NCBI GenBank assembly: GCA_022836915.1
Contig: CP094668.1
Span: forward strand, 5,642,001 to 5,706,000
Origin: Paenibacillus sp. OVF10
GTDB taxonomy: Bacteria; Bacillota; Bacilli; Paenibacillales; Paenibacillaceae
Direction: 5' to 3'
Length of the DNA stretch: 64,000 nt
A program made the position numbers and the translations under genes. The notes under the pieces were generated by a model that saw only the letters and a program-made list of their open reading frames with translations, made no database searches and was not told the DNA's origin. Within the stretch, counting starts at the first letter, position 1, and every line of letters starts with the position of its first letter. Below, in pieces: positions 27,632-37,192 of this stretch.

Positions 27632-27772
27632 TTATCCTTCGGCTTCTTCATCTTCAATCACTTCCCTTGCGTTATCCGACTCCTGTCCTAACGAGTTACA
27701 TGCCTCGGTATATAACAAATAGGACTCTACATCCCCCGTCATCGCAAAAACCTTCCACGAAAAATCTCGCAT
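27632..27772 (-). CDS. yqzL: YqzL family small protein
   Basis: 46 residues from MRDFSWKVFAMTGDVESYLL at 27772, with AGAGGATG upstream. The motif (W)KVF.TG..(S/T)YLL near the N-terminus and the acidic C-terminus match Bacillus YqzL, which occupies the same slot between era and recO. Function is unknown. A longer in-frame start at 27835 lacks a ribosome site and is rejected. Confidence 0.75.
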   Translation of the reverse strand: MRDFSWKVFAMTGDVESYLLYTEACNSLGQESDNAREVIEDEEAEG

Positions 27773-27876
27773 CGGAATTTCATCCTCTCTTCGGAAATGA
27801 CGTCTGCATCTACCAAATAGGATGGAGTCTTGCAAGGTAAACTATGTGTTGCAATTACTGGATACAATTCCGACGA

Positions 27877-28775
27877 TCAGTCGCGGCCAAAGCCAAGGTC
27901 ACGCAGAACTCTATCCTGATTTCTCCAGTCTTTTTTCACTTTAACCCACAGGTCCATGAAAATTTTGGAGCCGAGCAAGTTCTGAATATCGTGTCGAGCT
28001 CGTTTACCCACTTCTTTCAGAAGGGCACCCTGCTTCCCGATAATGATTCCTTTTTGCGAATCCCGTTCCACAAAAATGACAGCTGAGATATAAACGACAC
28101 CGTTATCTTGCACTTTCATATCCTCAATCGTTACGGCAATGGAGTGTGGCACTTCTTCACGAGTCATCTGCAAAATTTTCTCACGGATCAACTCTGCACA
28201 TACAAACTGCTCCGGATGGTCAGTAACCTGGTCATCAGGATAGTACTGTGGACCTTCTGGCAAATACTTGCCCAGCTGTTCCAATAGTGTGCTTACATTA
28301 CTGCCGAGCATGGCAGATACAGGCACGATTTCAGCGAAATCATGCAGTTTGCGATACTCCTCAATAAGGGCAGCAGCGCTTCCGGCTCAATTTTGTCAAT
28401 TTTATTCATGACAAGAATGACAGGCGTACGAATATTTTTCAACTGTTCCGCAATATAACGGTCACCGCCACCCATGCCTTCCGAAGCGTCAATCAGGAAT
28501 AGCGCTGCTTCTACTTCTCCAAGTGTGTTCAGAGCAGTCTGGTTCATGTAATCGCCAAGTTTGGATTGACGTTTGTGAATACCCGGTGTGTCCAAGAATA
28601 CGATTTGCTGATGTTCGGATGTATACACACCATGAATTTTATTACGTGTGGTTTGTGGCTTGTCCGACATGATCGCTATTTTCTGTCCGATCACCTGGTT
28701 CATCAATGTGGATTTACCTACGTTTGGACGTCCAATAATAGCTACAAAACCGGATTTAAATGCTTGTTTTTTCAT
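27877..28775 (-). CDS. era: Ribosome-assembly GTPase Era, frameshifted
   Basis: Essential GTPase that binds 16S rRNA and assists 30S maturation. Repaired length is 299 residues. Motifs are GRPNVGKSTLMN (G1), TTRNKIHGVY (G2), LDTPGIH (G3), VMNKIDKI (G4) and a C-terminal KH RNA-binding domain with IIIGKQGALLKEVGKRAR. The frame breaks at 28368-28370: CTGCCCTTATTG needs another C, giving LLPLIEEYRKLHDFAEIVPV. GAGGAGGAACAT precedes the ATG. It sits downstream of cdd as in Bacillus. Confidence 0.95.
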
Positions 28776-28812
28776 ATGTTCCTCCTCAGGCGCCTAGGCC
28801 TGGAATATTGGT

Positions 28813-29229
28813 TTATTTTTTGGCAGAATTCAGATCAGAAGGCCCAAAAGCCCAAGGTAACAGTTCAGCAACGGTGGTCTCTTGCAGATCACCTTTCATG
28901 TTCCCCAAGATAACTTTCATATCCGGTTCACACAGTTCGTACATGACCTGACGACATACGCCACATGGAGCAATCGGACCATCCGTGTCTCCCACAATGG
29001 CAATCGCTTTGAAGCTGCGAGGCTTCTGCCCACCTGCAATGGCACTGAACATCGCTGTACGCTCAGCACAGTTACCTGGGGTATAAGCAGCATTCTCAAT
29101 ATTACAACCATGATGCACATGACCTTCACTGTCAAGCAAAGCCGCGCCTACACCAAAATGGGAGTAAGGCGTATACGCCTTCGTACGTGCCTTAATTGCT
29201 TCTTGCATTAACAAACCGTTATCCATCAT
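28813..29229 (-). CDS. cdd: Cytidine deaminase
   Basis: Converts cytidine or deoxycytidine to uridine in pyrimidine salvage. 138 residues, homotetramer type. Zinc-site residues are in NCAERTAMFSAI (Cys and the catalytic Glu) and PCGVCRQVMYE (two Cys). The N-terminal AYTPYSHFGVGAAL and NIENAAYTPGN substrate loops are intact. The start is one of two adjacent ATGs (29229 or 29226) after GGGAGAG. It is in the conserved dgkA-cdd-era run, but separated from dgkA by a hairpin repeat. Confidence 0.95.
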   Translation of the reverse strand: MMDNGLLMQEAIKARTKAYTPYSHFGVGAALLDSEGHVHHGCNIENAAYTPGNCAERTAMFSAIAGGQKPRSFKAIAIVGDTDGPIAPCGVCRQVMYELCEPDMKVILGNMKGDLQETTVAELLPWAFGPSDLNSAKK

Positions 29230-29327
29230 TATTCTCTCCCTTAGGGTGCAATATAAAGTTAGTACCTACGAATTAAGTTCAACCAAAGCCAATTTTACAC
29301 TAGCCACTCCGAGTCCAGAATAACCCT

Positions 29328-29425
29328 TCGATCGCTGTTATCCCCAGATTTTTTGATTCACTTTTTCAAAGTGAAAATCCGGGGATAAAGGCGAACGCTT
29401 CGCTTCTACAGGTTTATTTCTGTCC
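29328..29425. repeat. Intergenic hairpin repeat, copy B
   Basis: TTATCCCC (from 29339) pairs with GGGGATAA (ending 29389), with conserved GATTTT/AAAATC and inner stem CACTTT/AAAGTG. The tail GGCGAACGCTTCGCTTC is identical to copy A. It occupies the roughly 300-bp dgkA-cdd gap, which otherwise shows nothing. Confidence 0.85.
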
Positions 29426-29526
29426 TCTTCGTTATCGTGTAACGTCTATAAGTTCAACTTAAAAAAGGTCTAACTTTACAAAGTTGTGTAGTATTAAAAT
29501 CAAATCAAAACAAGGTTAAAACAAAA

Positions 29527-29895
29527 TCAGTACAAACCCAGCCAGCTCATCACCGGCTTAATGAAAACGATACAACCGATGATGACGGCGAATACCGCAG
29601 CCAGCAGAACTGCCCCGGCCGCGGTATCCTTTGCCGCTTTTGCCAGCGGATGGATATGGGGTGTGCCAAGTCAACCGCTGCCTCTACAGCCGTGTTCATC
29701 AATTCAGTCACCAGCACCAAAAAGACAGCGGTCAGCACAAACATCCAATCCGTTCTTGAGATTCTGAAAAAAGCCGGCTACACACATCAAAATAGCCACT
29801 CCCGTGTGAACTCTCACATTACGCTGAGTCCGCAACCCATATGCGATTCCTTCCGCAGCATTGCGGAATACCAGACCCCAGGAGCGCCTTTTCAT
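29527..29895 (-). CDS. dgkA: DgkA-type lipid (undecaprenol/diacylglycerol) kinase, two frameshifts
   Basis: Small integral membrane kinase, 122 or 123 residues after repair. It starts MKRRSWGLVFRNAAEGIAYG with the conserved RTQRNVRVH amphipathic segment. A membrane helix follows, then TELMNTAVEAAVDL (catalytic Glu and Asn) and PLAKAAKDTAAGAVLLAAV. In Firmicutes this enzyme phosphorylates undecaprenol. Break 1 at 29767-29772 (T6 run) needs one base fewer or two more; break 2 at 29658-29661 needs one more C (DLAHPHIHPLAKAAKD). ATG overlaps the ybeY stop (TAATG). Confidence 0.88.
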
Positions 29896-30392
29896 TATCG
29901 TGTCAACCCGGCCTGGGCCAATACCGCTTCTTGTTTACCCATCATTTCAGCCTCACTTGCTTCATCCTGATGGTCATATCCGAGCAGGTGTAAAAAACCA
30001 TGGACAAACAGAAAACCAAGTTCACGTTCAAATGAGTGTCCATACTCCTCACTTTGCAGGATGGTCCGTGGTACGGAAATGATGATGTCACCAAGAACAT
30101 CCGGCATCTCTTCCATTTCTTCATCTTCGTCCAGCTCATAGATAATATCAAGCTCTTCATCAACCGTTTCGTTCATCGCAAAAGACAGTACATCCGTAGG
30201 ACGGTCAATGCCGCGATAATCACGGTTCAACTCATGGATCTGCTCATCGTTTACAAAAGTCAGAGCCACTTCCCCGTCTGCAACACCTTCCGCTTCTCCT
30301 GCAAGGTTCAGCAACTGTTCCAGCATTGCAATCATCGGTTCTGTAATTTCTTTATCCTGTTGTTCATTATTCCATGCCAGATTAAGACTCAT
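29895..30392 (-). CDS. ybeY: Endoribonuclease YbeY
   Basis: 165 residues from MSLNLAWNNEQQDKEITEPM at 30392, with AGGAG upstream. The zinc-binding motif HGFLHLLGYDHQDEASEAEM (H-x3-H-x5-H) and the RGIDRPTDVLSFAMNE block are diagnostic. It is needed for 16S rRNA maturation and ribosome quality control. An in-frame GTG at 30491 would add 33 residues, but that extension is encoded by a repeat element, so the shorter start is chosen. It is between pgpH and dgkA, as in Bacillus. Confidence 0.94.
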   Translation of the reverse strand: MSLNLAWNNEQQDKEITEPMIAMLEQLLNLAGEAEGVADGEVALTFVNDEQIHELNRDYRGIDRPTDVLSFAMNETVDEELDIIYELDEDEEMEEMPDVLGDIIISVPRTILQSEEYGHSFERELGFLFVHGFLHLLGYDHQDEASEAEMMGKQEAVLAQAGLTR

Positions 30393-30412
30393 TCCTTCAT
30401 AACTCCTATCTA

Positions 30413-30500
30413 CTAATATTAGAGGTTGTTCAAAAAGACTTTCTAACTTCATCCCATCTTCTCGGTACTGAAAACCAACCTTTTTGAACACGAACTATTA
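30413..30500. repeat. MITE-like element, internally deleted copy
   Basis: An 85-90 bp element bounded by inverted repeats containing GTTCAAAAAG/CTTTTTGAAC. It shares both ends with the 220-bp element at 43737-43957, but lacks the ~130-bp interior. It lies in the pgpH-ybeY gap and creates a spurious N-terminal extension of ybeY (FKKVGFQYREDGMKLESLF). Confidence 0.75.
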
Positions 30501-30505
30501 TTAAA

Positions 30506-32754
30506 TTAGCCTGCTTCGGGTGAAGTCGGCTTTGGTTTCTTAATCTCCTCCGGATATTCGATCCTGGAGTGGAAGATACCCATCACCGTTTCCTTTAATG
30601 TTCTGGCGACGATATCCAGTTCACGCATCGTAAGGTCACAATCATTGAATTGATGATCGTCCAATCGGCCTTTAATAATCTTCTCAATCATGGACTCCAC
30701 TTGCTCCACTGTCGGTTTGCGCAAAGATCTCACAGCAGCCTCCACACTATCGGCAATGCCAACAATAGCCGATTCCTTGGACTGAGCCTTTGGCCCAGGG
30801 TAACGGAAATCTTCTTCCGTGAAATCAGGCTCAACGCCTGCTTCTTCCGCCTGGCGCAGTGCTTTGTGATAGAAATAGTGGAGAAATGTCGTGCCGTGGT
30901 GCTGTTCCGCAATATCCCGAATAGGTCTGGGCAGCTTGTAATCCTTCTGCATTTCCACCCCATCGCGCGCATGGGCTACGATAATGGATTTGCTCAGTTT
31001 CGGATCAATTGAATCATGCGGATTCTCCATATTGTTCTGATTTTCAATAAAATAGATGGGGCGCTTCGTCTTGCCAATATCATGATAATACGAACCCACT
31101 CGGCAGAGCAATCCGTTAGCTCCTATGGCTTCTGCTGCTGCTTCAGACAGATTGCCTACCATAACGCTGTGATGATAGGTACCCGGTGTCTCCGTCAGCA
31201 ACTTACGTAGAAGCGGATGGTTCGGATTAGACAGTTCCACCAGTTTGAGCGCTGACAAAATGCCAAATGAAGTTTCGAAAAATGGCATCAGCCCAATGAC
31301 CAGTATGGCAGTTAATACGCCACCCGCAAATGCAAACCCAACGCCATACAGTGTCGTGGTTCGATTCCAATCGCCCGAGTCAATCAAAGCCAAGGTGAAG
31401 ACGGCTATGGACCCGAACAGACAGACCATAATGGCTCCTTTCAGGATCGTTGATCGCTGGCTAGCCTTATGAGTTGCAAAGATCGCAACAAATGAAACCA
31501 ATACAGCGAAGAAACCTAATTCGAAGTCAAAAAGCTGACCCTGATGGGTATTCAAAATGATGCTGGACAACATACCGATCAATATCGAACATACAAAGGC
31601 AAGCGAGGTATCCAGTAACAAGGCAATTAACATCGCTCCTACCGCAACAGGTGCAAGGAAGCCAACATAGGACCTCTCATTAGTCTGGATAATCGCCGTC
31701 ACATGCATAACTACAATCGTAATAATAAAAATGAGAACAAGCATCAACAGCTGCGCATTATTATATTTGAAATGCGTTCCGCTGCCTTGCTGAATATACA
31801 TCAGAATGGCTGCCGACAACAGGCAGGAAAACATAAGAAGTCCAAGCTGCGGCCAGTAGTTCACTTCATTTTTCAGCAAATCATTTTCATCCAGCAAAGT
31901 ATACATCTCCGGGGTGATCATCTCACCCTTGGCAACTAATGTGTCCCCTTGCTTGATAAAGACAGTTTGCGTGTTCTCACGCGCCTGCACTTTCGCTTCC
32001 TTCGTTCCCTCTTCATCGTAGAAGCGGTTAGCGGTCACCACGAGGCGAGCAAGCTCTTGCACGACCTCACGTTGCGTACGCTTACCAAGAGAGCTGACAC
32101 TCACCATCTCAGCTACTTTGGCACGGGCAGTAGTTGCATCGCTGATCTGATCCGTCATTAACCGAGCAACAATATCCCTCGCAACCGGTTTCATCTCCTG
32201 GATATCATCCGATGTCAGACGCGAGATTTTGATGTAAGTTTCTTCAGGAATACGGTAGCTTTGCTCCTGTACCACATTTCTGATCTCTTCCAAAAGAGTC
32301 TCGGAGTATGTACCGGCTTTCCGATTATTATTGATATAGTTGGTCACAAAATCTTTCTGACGCTGCGGAATTTCATCACGATAAATATCAATCTTGTCCT
32401 GACTTGAAATCTGATCATCCTGATTTAATCGATCTACACGATCAAGCAGGGTAGTCATCAAATTTTCGTTTCGTAACTGGACAATCTGAAATATCGGCTG
32501 TACCCGTTCCGCAGCTTCTTCCTGTGCTTTGAGTGTGGCCTTGTTATTCGGAATCTGCATGGGCGCAGCAATATCCACTTCACTCCGTGTACCTTCCTGA
32601 ATATCATACCGCTCAGGGAGCAGCTTGGAAGCCAGACTGACGTAGAAAAGAATCACCAGAAACAAAACAGAAGATAGCGTGCCCACACGCTATACTTCCA
32701 TCCTGTAGCCTTATTCTGAAAAGATTTGCCTTTTGACGGTTCCTTCGAGGTCAC
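30506..32754 (-). CDS. pgpH: PgpH-type 7TM-HD cyclic-di-AMP phosphodiesterase, frameshifted
   Basis: Membrane enzyme of the 7TMR-HDED family (YqfF/PgpH) that hydrolyses the second messenger c-di-AMP. Repaired length is about 749 residues. It has a short cytoplasmic start (GTG at 32754, AAAGGGA upstream), one membrane helix and a ~250-residue extracellular 7TMR-HDED domain. Seven membrane helices follow, then a cytosolic HD domain with TYHHSVMVGNLSEAA, VGSYYHDIGKTKRP and AEQHHGTTFLHYF. The frame breaks at 32682-32684: GTGTGGGCACG needs another G to read KYSVWGTLSSVLF. It is between phoH and ybeY as in Bacillus and Listeria. Confidence 0.92.
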
Positions 32755-32770
32755 TTTAGACAATCCCTTT

Positions 32771-33742
32771 CTATGCTTGATTTTCTGCGGCGTGGTTGTA
32801 AGCCACGATAATTTTCTGGACAAGGGAATGCCGTACAACATCTTGCTCGGCAAAATAGACAAATCCAATCTCGTTAACTTCATTCAAGATCGTATTCGCT
32901 TCCACAAGCCCGGATTTCTTACCACGCGGTAAATCAATCTGTGTCACGTCTCCGGTGATGACCATTTTGGAGCCAAAACCAAGACGAGTCAGAAACATCT
33001 TCATCTGTTCCGGCGTTGTGTTCTGTGCTTCATCGAGAATGATGAAGGAGTCATCCAGCGTACGCCCCCGCATGTAGGCGAGTGGCGCGATTTCGATTAA
33101 CCCTCGCTCCAGTGCCTTAGCGGTCTGTTCTTGTCCCATAACGTCATACAGGGCATCGTACAGCGGTCTCAGATACGGGTCTACCTTTTCTTGAAGATCA
33201 CCTGGCAAAAAACCAAGACTCTCTCCCGCTTCAACAGCAGGCCGTGTGAGCACAATGCGTTTGACGCTGCCTTCTTTAATTGCGGCAACAGCCAGTACAA
33301 CAGCAAGGTAGGTTTTACCCGTACCGGCAGGACCAATGCCAAATACAATATCACGTTTTTTAATTGTAGTTACATAGTGCTTCTGCCCAATGGTTTTAAC
33401 ACGGATTGGTTTACCTCGGTATGTCGTTGTAATCTCACCCTTGAACAGATCCAATAGCTGGTCTGCCCGCATATCCTTGGCAAGTTCAATCGCATACTTC
33501 ACATCTCTCTCGGTTAACACATATCCATTGCGTATCAATTGCAGTAACACGTCAAATAATTGTTCAAGCGATTCCACCTGCTGTGCGTTGCCAAATATCA
33601 CAATCTCCGCTTCACGGGATGCAATCTGGGCGGGAATCTCGGATTCAATCAGTTTAAGAAAAGTATCTTGGGGTCCAAAAAGAGATTGGCCCTCTCCCGC
33701 ACTCTGGAGGGAGATTTGTATGCTGCGTGTTTGCTCTGACAA
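32771..33742 (-). CDS. phoH: PhoH family ATPase
   Basis: 323 residues with a RecA-like ATPase core: Walker A GIGPAGTGKTYLAVVLA, PRLEAG-like VEAGESLGFLPGD, and Walker B SFIILDEAQNTTPEQM. A small N-terminal KH-like region precedes it. The start is a TTG at 33742 (LSEQTRSIQISL) with GAGGAT upstream; no ATG is available in frame. PhoH proteins are linked to RNA metabolism, and this one lies upstream of pgpH and ybeY in the conserved order. Confidence 0.93.
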   Translation of the reverse strand: MSEQTRSIQISLQSAGEGQSLFGPQDTFLKLIESEIPAQIASREAEIVIFGNAQQVESLEQLFDVLLQLIRNGYVLTERDVKYAIELAKDMRADQLLDLFKGEITTTYRGKPIRVKTIGQKHYVTTIKKRDIVFGIGPAGTGKTYLAVVLAVAAIKEGSVKRIVLTRPAVEAGESLGFLPGDLQEKVDPYLRPLYDALYDVMGQEQTAKALERGLIEIAPLAYMRGRTLDDSFIILDEAQNTTPEQMKMFLTRLGFGSKMVITGDVTQIDLPRGKKSGLVEANTILNEVNEIGFVYFAEQDVVRHSLVQKIIVAYNHAAENQA

Positions 33743-33748
33743 ATATCC

Positions 33749-34940
33749 TCATTCTCCTTGACTATGGACTAGCGGAAGTTCTTCCGCAATGCTTTCTTCT
33801 ACTTCAAATAAGACTTTCATATAAACTTTACCATTCTCTTTCTTCTCATGCAAAATTTTTTCACTTATAATTTTTGTTCCTTTGCCGTTTTTGGCGATAA
33901 TATCGTTCCTTGCTCCTTCCAATCCTTTTGTTCTGGCCCATTCTATCGTCTGTTGTTGCTCATGCTCTCGGGTCTCCAGATCTTTCTCTGTCAGCCAACC
34001 CATGGGAAGTGTAAAAGATCGCCACGTCAATGGTTTATGATTACTTTCGGTATCAAATGAACTGAACGGTGTACTTCCGTACCCCCACAGTTGGATCGCC
34101 CATTTCCCCAGCACCATATAAAAACGTTCTTTGCTCTCACCTGTCATTGTGTTATGTTTTTGCACCAGCGGAACCTCTACCTGATACTCACGCCATACCA
34201 GACCACGAACTTCGCCTTTGGCAACGATGGTTTTAGTGTTCTCCTCATCCCCGAGAATCCCCGAGATCAATACCTGACCCTTTTTGACACGCATGTCCTT
34301 TTGAACAACAGGGCGTCCCTGCTCCGCATAGATTTGAGTGACCACAGCATCTGACTTGCTGATCAAATGTCTGGGATTCAGCAATGGTTCGCGCTTGGGT
34401 TGCGCCGATTCTACGACCTGAATGGTAATGGTTGTCCCCTCTTTGCTCACGCCAATCCATGTTACATCCGGCAGAGCGAGTGCAAGCTGCCTGGAGAGCT
34501 TGTCTTGGCTTTGCAGACGGAACCCCCATTGCAAAGGATATATACCCTCTTTCTTCGCTGCTGCAAGCACCTCGTCGGTGGGAATGGTGACGTTACCCTT
34601 GACCTCCACACTCCATACCATGGACGACAACGCAAACAAAGCTGCTACAAAAAACAGCATACCCCCAAGAAAGAACTTCCTCCGCAATAAACGGGCCGCA
34701 AAAAGGGGAAACCGCTGCGATGGGTTACTTTCACCCTGCAGCCTGTCCGTTTCAACACAGGACGCAACCTGAAAAATGCGGCAGCAGAATGTTCATCTCT
34801 GCCACGCGTCCATCGTAAGCACGCAGGTTCCACACTTCCAGCCCCTGCTCTGCCACCGTGTTGATCAATGTTTCAATGTCTCCCCCAGTGACCGTGATTC
34901 GGACTGCTCCCCGCAGTTTGTACAGACTGGGCTGCTTCAT
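33749..34940 (-). CDS. yqfD: Sporulation protein YqfD, two frameshifts
   Basis: Repaired length is 397 residues, essentially that of the Bacillus protein. An N-terminal domain (MKQPSLYKLRGAVRITVTGG) is followed by a membrane helix (GMLFFVAALFALSSMVWSV) and a large extracytoplasmic domain. Break 1 at 34772-34776: CATTTTTCAGG needs one more T (LPHFFRLRPVLKRTG). Break 2 at 34700-34704: CCCTTTTTGCGG needs one more T (FPFFAARLLRRKFF). YqfD is required for stage IV sporulation events in the mother cell. Its ATGA overlaps the yqfC stop. Confidence 0.9.
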
Positions 34941-35230
34941 CCGTTCCCCTCCACTCCATTCATATGAATATCCAGAATCGTTCCTTCAACAGCTACTTCA
35001 TCCGGCAAAATGTTACGTATCACCAAGGCAGTTCCTTTGATCTCCAACTGGCCTTGGGAAAGAGCCAGCACGATGCGATCCGGGGTGAAATGGATGACAC
35101 CGCGATGATTCTCTATATACAGTTGCTTACTGCCGATCAGGGTTAACCGTGGCATATCATAAAGCACATCCTGCGGCAGATCCAACACTTCACTGGTCCA
35201 TCTGCGCAGCTTGCGGCTGATCCGGGTCAT
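34937..35230 (-). CDS. yqfC: Sporulation protein YqfC (YabP/YqfC family)
   Basis: 97 residues starting MTRISRKLRRWTSEVLDLP. The family pattern DVLYDMPRLTLIGSKQLYIE and the NHRGVIHFTPDRIVL beta-rich core are clear. Members are sporulation-specific and may associate with the forespore membrane. It overlaps yqfD by four bases, implying coupled translation. Confidence 0.9.
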   Translation of the reverse strand: MTRISRKLRRWTSEVLDLPQDVLYDMPRLTLIGSKQLYIENHRGVIHFTPDRIVLALSQGQLEIKGTALVIRNILPDEVAVEGTILDIHMNGVEGNG

Positions 35231-35339
35231 TCGAAGGTCTTCCCCTTCCTCTACAGTTCAACTTATGCGCAGATTCATGAATTTATGAAAATTCCGGGGC
35301 GTGTTAGGGACGAATGTTGAGAAAAAGGATAGAACACAG

Positions 35340-35386
35340 AAAAAGCCGTCTCCGGCGGCTTTATGCTCACCAGAGACGGCTTTATT
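35340..35386 (-). terminator. Intrinsic terminator
   Basis: AAAGCCGTCTC...GAGACGGCTTTTTC on the minus strand, with an inner GCCGCCGG segment. It separates the floA/35405 gene group from yqfC. Confidence 0.88.
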
Positions 35387-35404
35387 TCCGTCCAGCAACT
35401 TAAC

Positions 35405-36010
35405 TTATTTACAGTTTCCTCTTGTACCAAACGGCTGTTTGGAACGAGGAGAACCCAGTACTTCTGCCCACAGGACACCTGTGCGAATATCAGCAGGACG
35501 AAGCGGAGACGCTCCCGATTCATCAATGCTGGTCTCATCCCAACTGGAATCAGACACAACTGGCCGATTCGCAGAAGAGATGCGATTCAAACGTTCTTCA
35601 ATCAAGCGCTGCTGTTCTTCCATGCCTCTCATCTGTTCCTCAAGTGAATTTTCCATGGCACTCATCGTGCCCTCACTTCTGTAGTCAGTTGCGGGGCGAG
35701 AAGATGCAGCAGGCTCCGAGTACGGCTGATCATACTGATTCTCATATTGCACGTCATCATACCGATCGTCATACTGTTCATCATAACGTGGGTCTGCAGG
35801 TCCGGAAGACTGCTGCTGCGGAGATGAGTTGTCTCTTGAGCGTTCATCCCGGCCTGAATCACCGCTGCCTCCAAACGTAGGCATCCCGTTGGCAGGACGC
35901 TTTTTGTTCGGATCAGCCGATTTGGCAGCTTTCCCCAAGAAGGAGAAGAGCGCAAAACCGATGACGGCCACAATATACAGATTATCAAAAATCCATTCAA
36001 ATAGGCCCAT
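35405..36010 (-). CDS. Membrane-anchored protein of unknown function, FloA neighbour
   Basis: 201 residues from MGLFEWIFDNLYIVAVIGFA, with one N-terminal membrane helix (about residues 10-28). A long disordered middle is rich in Asp, Tyr, Ser, Pro and Gln (repeated DDRYDDVQYENQYDQPY). A short coiled-coil-like stretch follows (MENSLEEQMRGMEEQQRLIE). The C-terminal peptide VLWAEVLGSPRSKQPF looks like a conserved linear motif. I do not recognise a named family. It follows floA by 13 bp, occupying the place of Bacillus yqfB, so a role with FloA in membrane organisation is a guess. Confidence 0.7.
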   Translation of the reverse strand: MGLFEWIFDNLYIVAVIGFALFSFLGKAAKSADPNKKRPANGMPTFGGSGDSGRDERSRDNSSPQQQSSGPADPRYDEQYDDRYDDVQYENQYDQPYSEPAASSRPATDYRSEGTMSAMENSLEEQMRGMEEQQRLIEERLNRISSANRPVVSDSSWDETSIDESGASPLRPADIRTGVLWAEVLGSPRSKQPFGTRGNCK

Positions 36011-36023
36011 ATGCACTCACCGC

Positions 36024-37034
36024 CTATCTTCCGTTTTTGGAATCACCCTGATCGTTGGAATTCGAACCTTCACCAGGTTTTCCCAAGGTATTACGCATTT
36101 GAGTATCCGCTTCAATATTCTTCAGGTTCATATAGTCCATAACACCAATCTTACCACTACGCAGAGCTTCAGACATTGCCAAAGGTACTTGGGATTCGGA
36201 TTCTACAACGCGTGCTCTCATTTCCACTACGCGTGCTTTCATCTCTTGCTCTTGGGCTACGGCCATTGCGCGACGCTCTTCCGCTTTCGCTTGTGCGATA
36301 CGTTTGTCAGCTTCTGCTTGCTCTGTTTGCAAGAAGGCACCAATGTTTTTACCTACATCAACGTCCGCAATATCAATGGACAGGATTTCAAAAGCAGTAC
36401 CTGCATCCAGACCTTTGGACAATACGGTACGGGAGATCAGGTCCGGGTTTTCCAGGACGTCTTTGTGAGAATTGGAGGAACCGTTTGTACTTACGATACC
36501 TTCACCAACACGGGCGATGATCGTTTCTTCACCAGCACCACCGACAAGACGGTCAATATTGGCACGAACCGTAACCCGCGCTCTAACTTTAACTTCAATA
36601 CCATCTTTGGCTACCGCAGAGACAATCGGTGTTTCGATAACACGTGGGTTAACGCTCATTTGTACGGCTTGTAATACGTCACGACCTGCGAGGTCAATAG
36701 CAGCAGCACGTTCAAATTCGAGTGGAATGTTGGCACGTTGTGCAGCAATCAGAGCGTTTACAACACGGTCAACATTACCACCGGCCAAGAAGTGACTTTC
36801 CAGTTGGTTCATTGAGAGTTTAAGACCGGCTTTGGTTGCTTTAATCATTGGATTAACGATACGGCTAGGCGTTACACGTCTCAGTCTCATCGCTACCAGA
36901 GTAATAATACTTACACGTACGCCGGATGCAATCGCTGAAACCCAGAGCATAACCGGGAAAAAGCTGAAGAATACGCTCAATACGATAATACCTACTACCG
37001 CAATGAGCAAAATCGTAATCATAGATGTGTCCAT
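36024..37034 (-). CDS. floA: Flotillin-like protein FloA
   Basis: 336 residues. An N-terminal membrane hairpin (MDTSMITILLIAVVGIIVLS, then FPVMLWVSAIASGVRVSIIT) is followed by an SPFH-type domain. It ends with the EAR-rich helical segment AEADKRIAQAKAEERRAMAV, as in Bacillus YqfA. FloA scaffolds functional membrane microdomains and influences membrane fluidity. The upstream nfeD gene is its usual operon partner. Confidence 0.95.
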   Translation of the reverse strand: MDTSMITILLIAVVGIIVLSVFFSFFPVMLWVSAIASGVRVSIITLVAMRLRRVTPSRIVNPMIKATKAGLKLSMNQLESHFLAGGNVDRVVNALIAAQRANIPLEFERAAAIDLAGRDVLQAVQMSVNPRVIETPIVSAVAKDGIEVKVRARVTVRANIDRLVGGAGEETIIARVGEGIVSTNGSSNSHKDVLENPDLISRTVLSKGLDAGTAFEILSIDIADVDVGKNIGAFLQTEQAEADKRIAQAKAEERRAMAVAQEQEMKARVVEMRARVVESESQVPLAMSEALRSGKIGVMDYMNLKNIEADTQMRNTLGKPGEGSNSNDQGDSKNGR

Positions 37035-37192
37035 TGTTTAATTTCCTCCATTTGCAATTAGAATTTGATAAAAATATTTGAGAAGGCATTCATAAGTCCG
37101 CTGCTAAAATTAAAGAATGCACCACGCTGGCAGCTTCAGCTAATGGTTATGTACATTGCCGAAGCGTTAATCCGCTTCGACAACAGAGCGAG

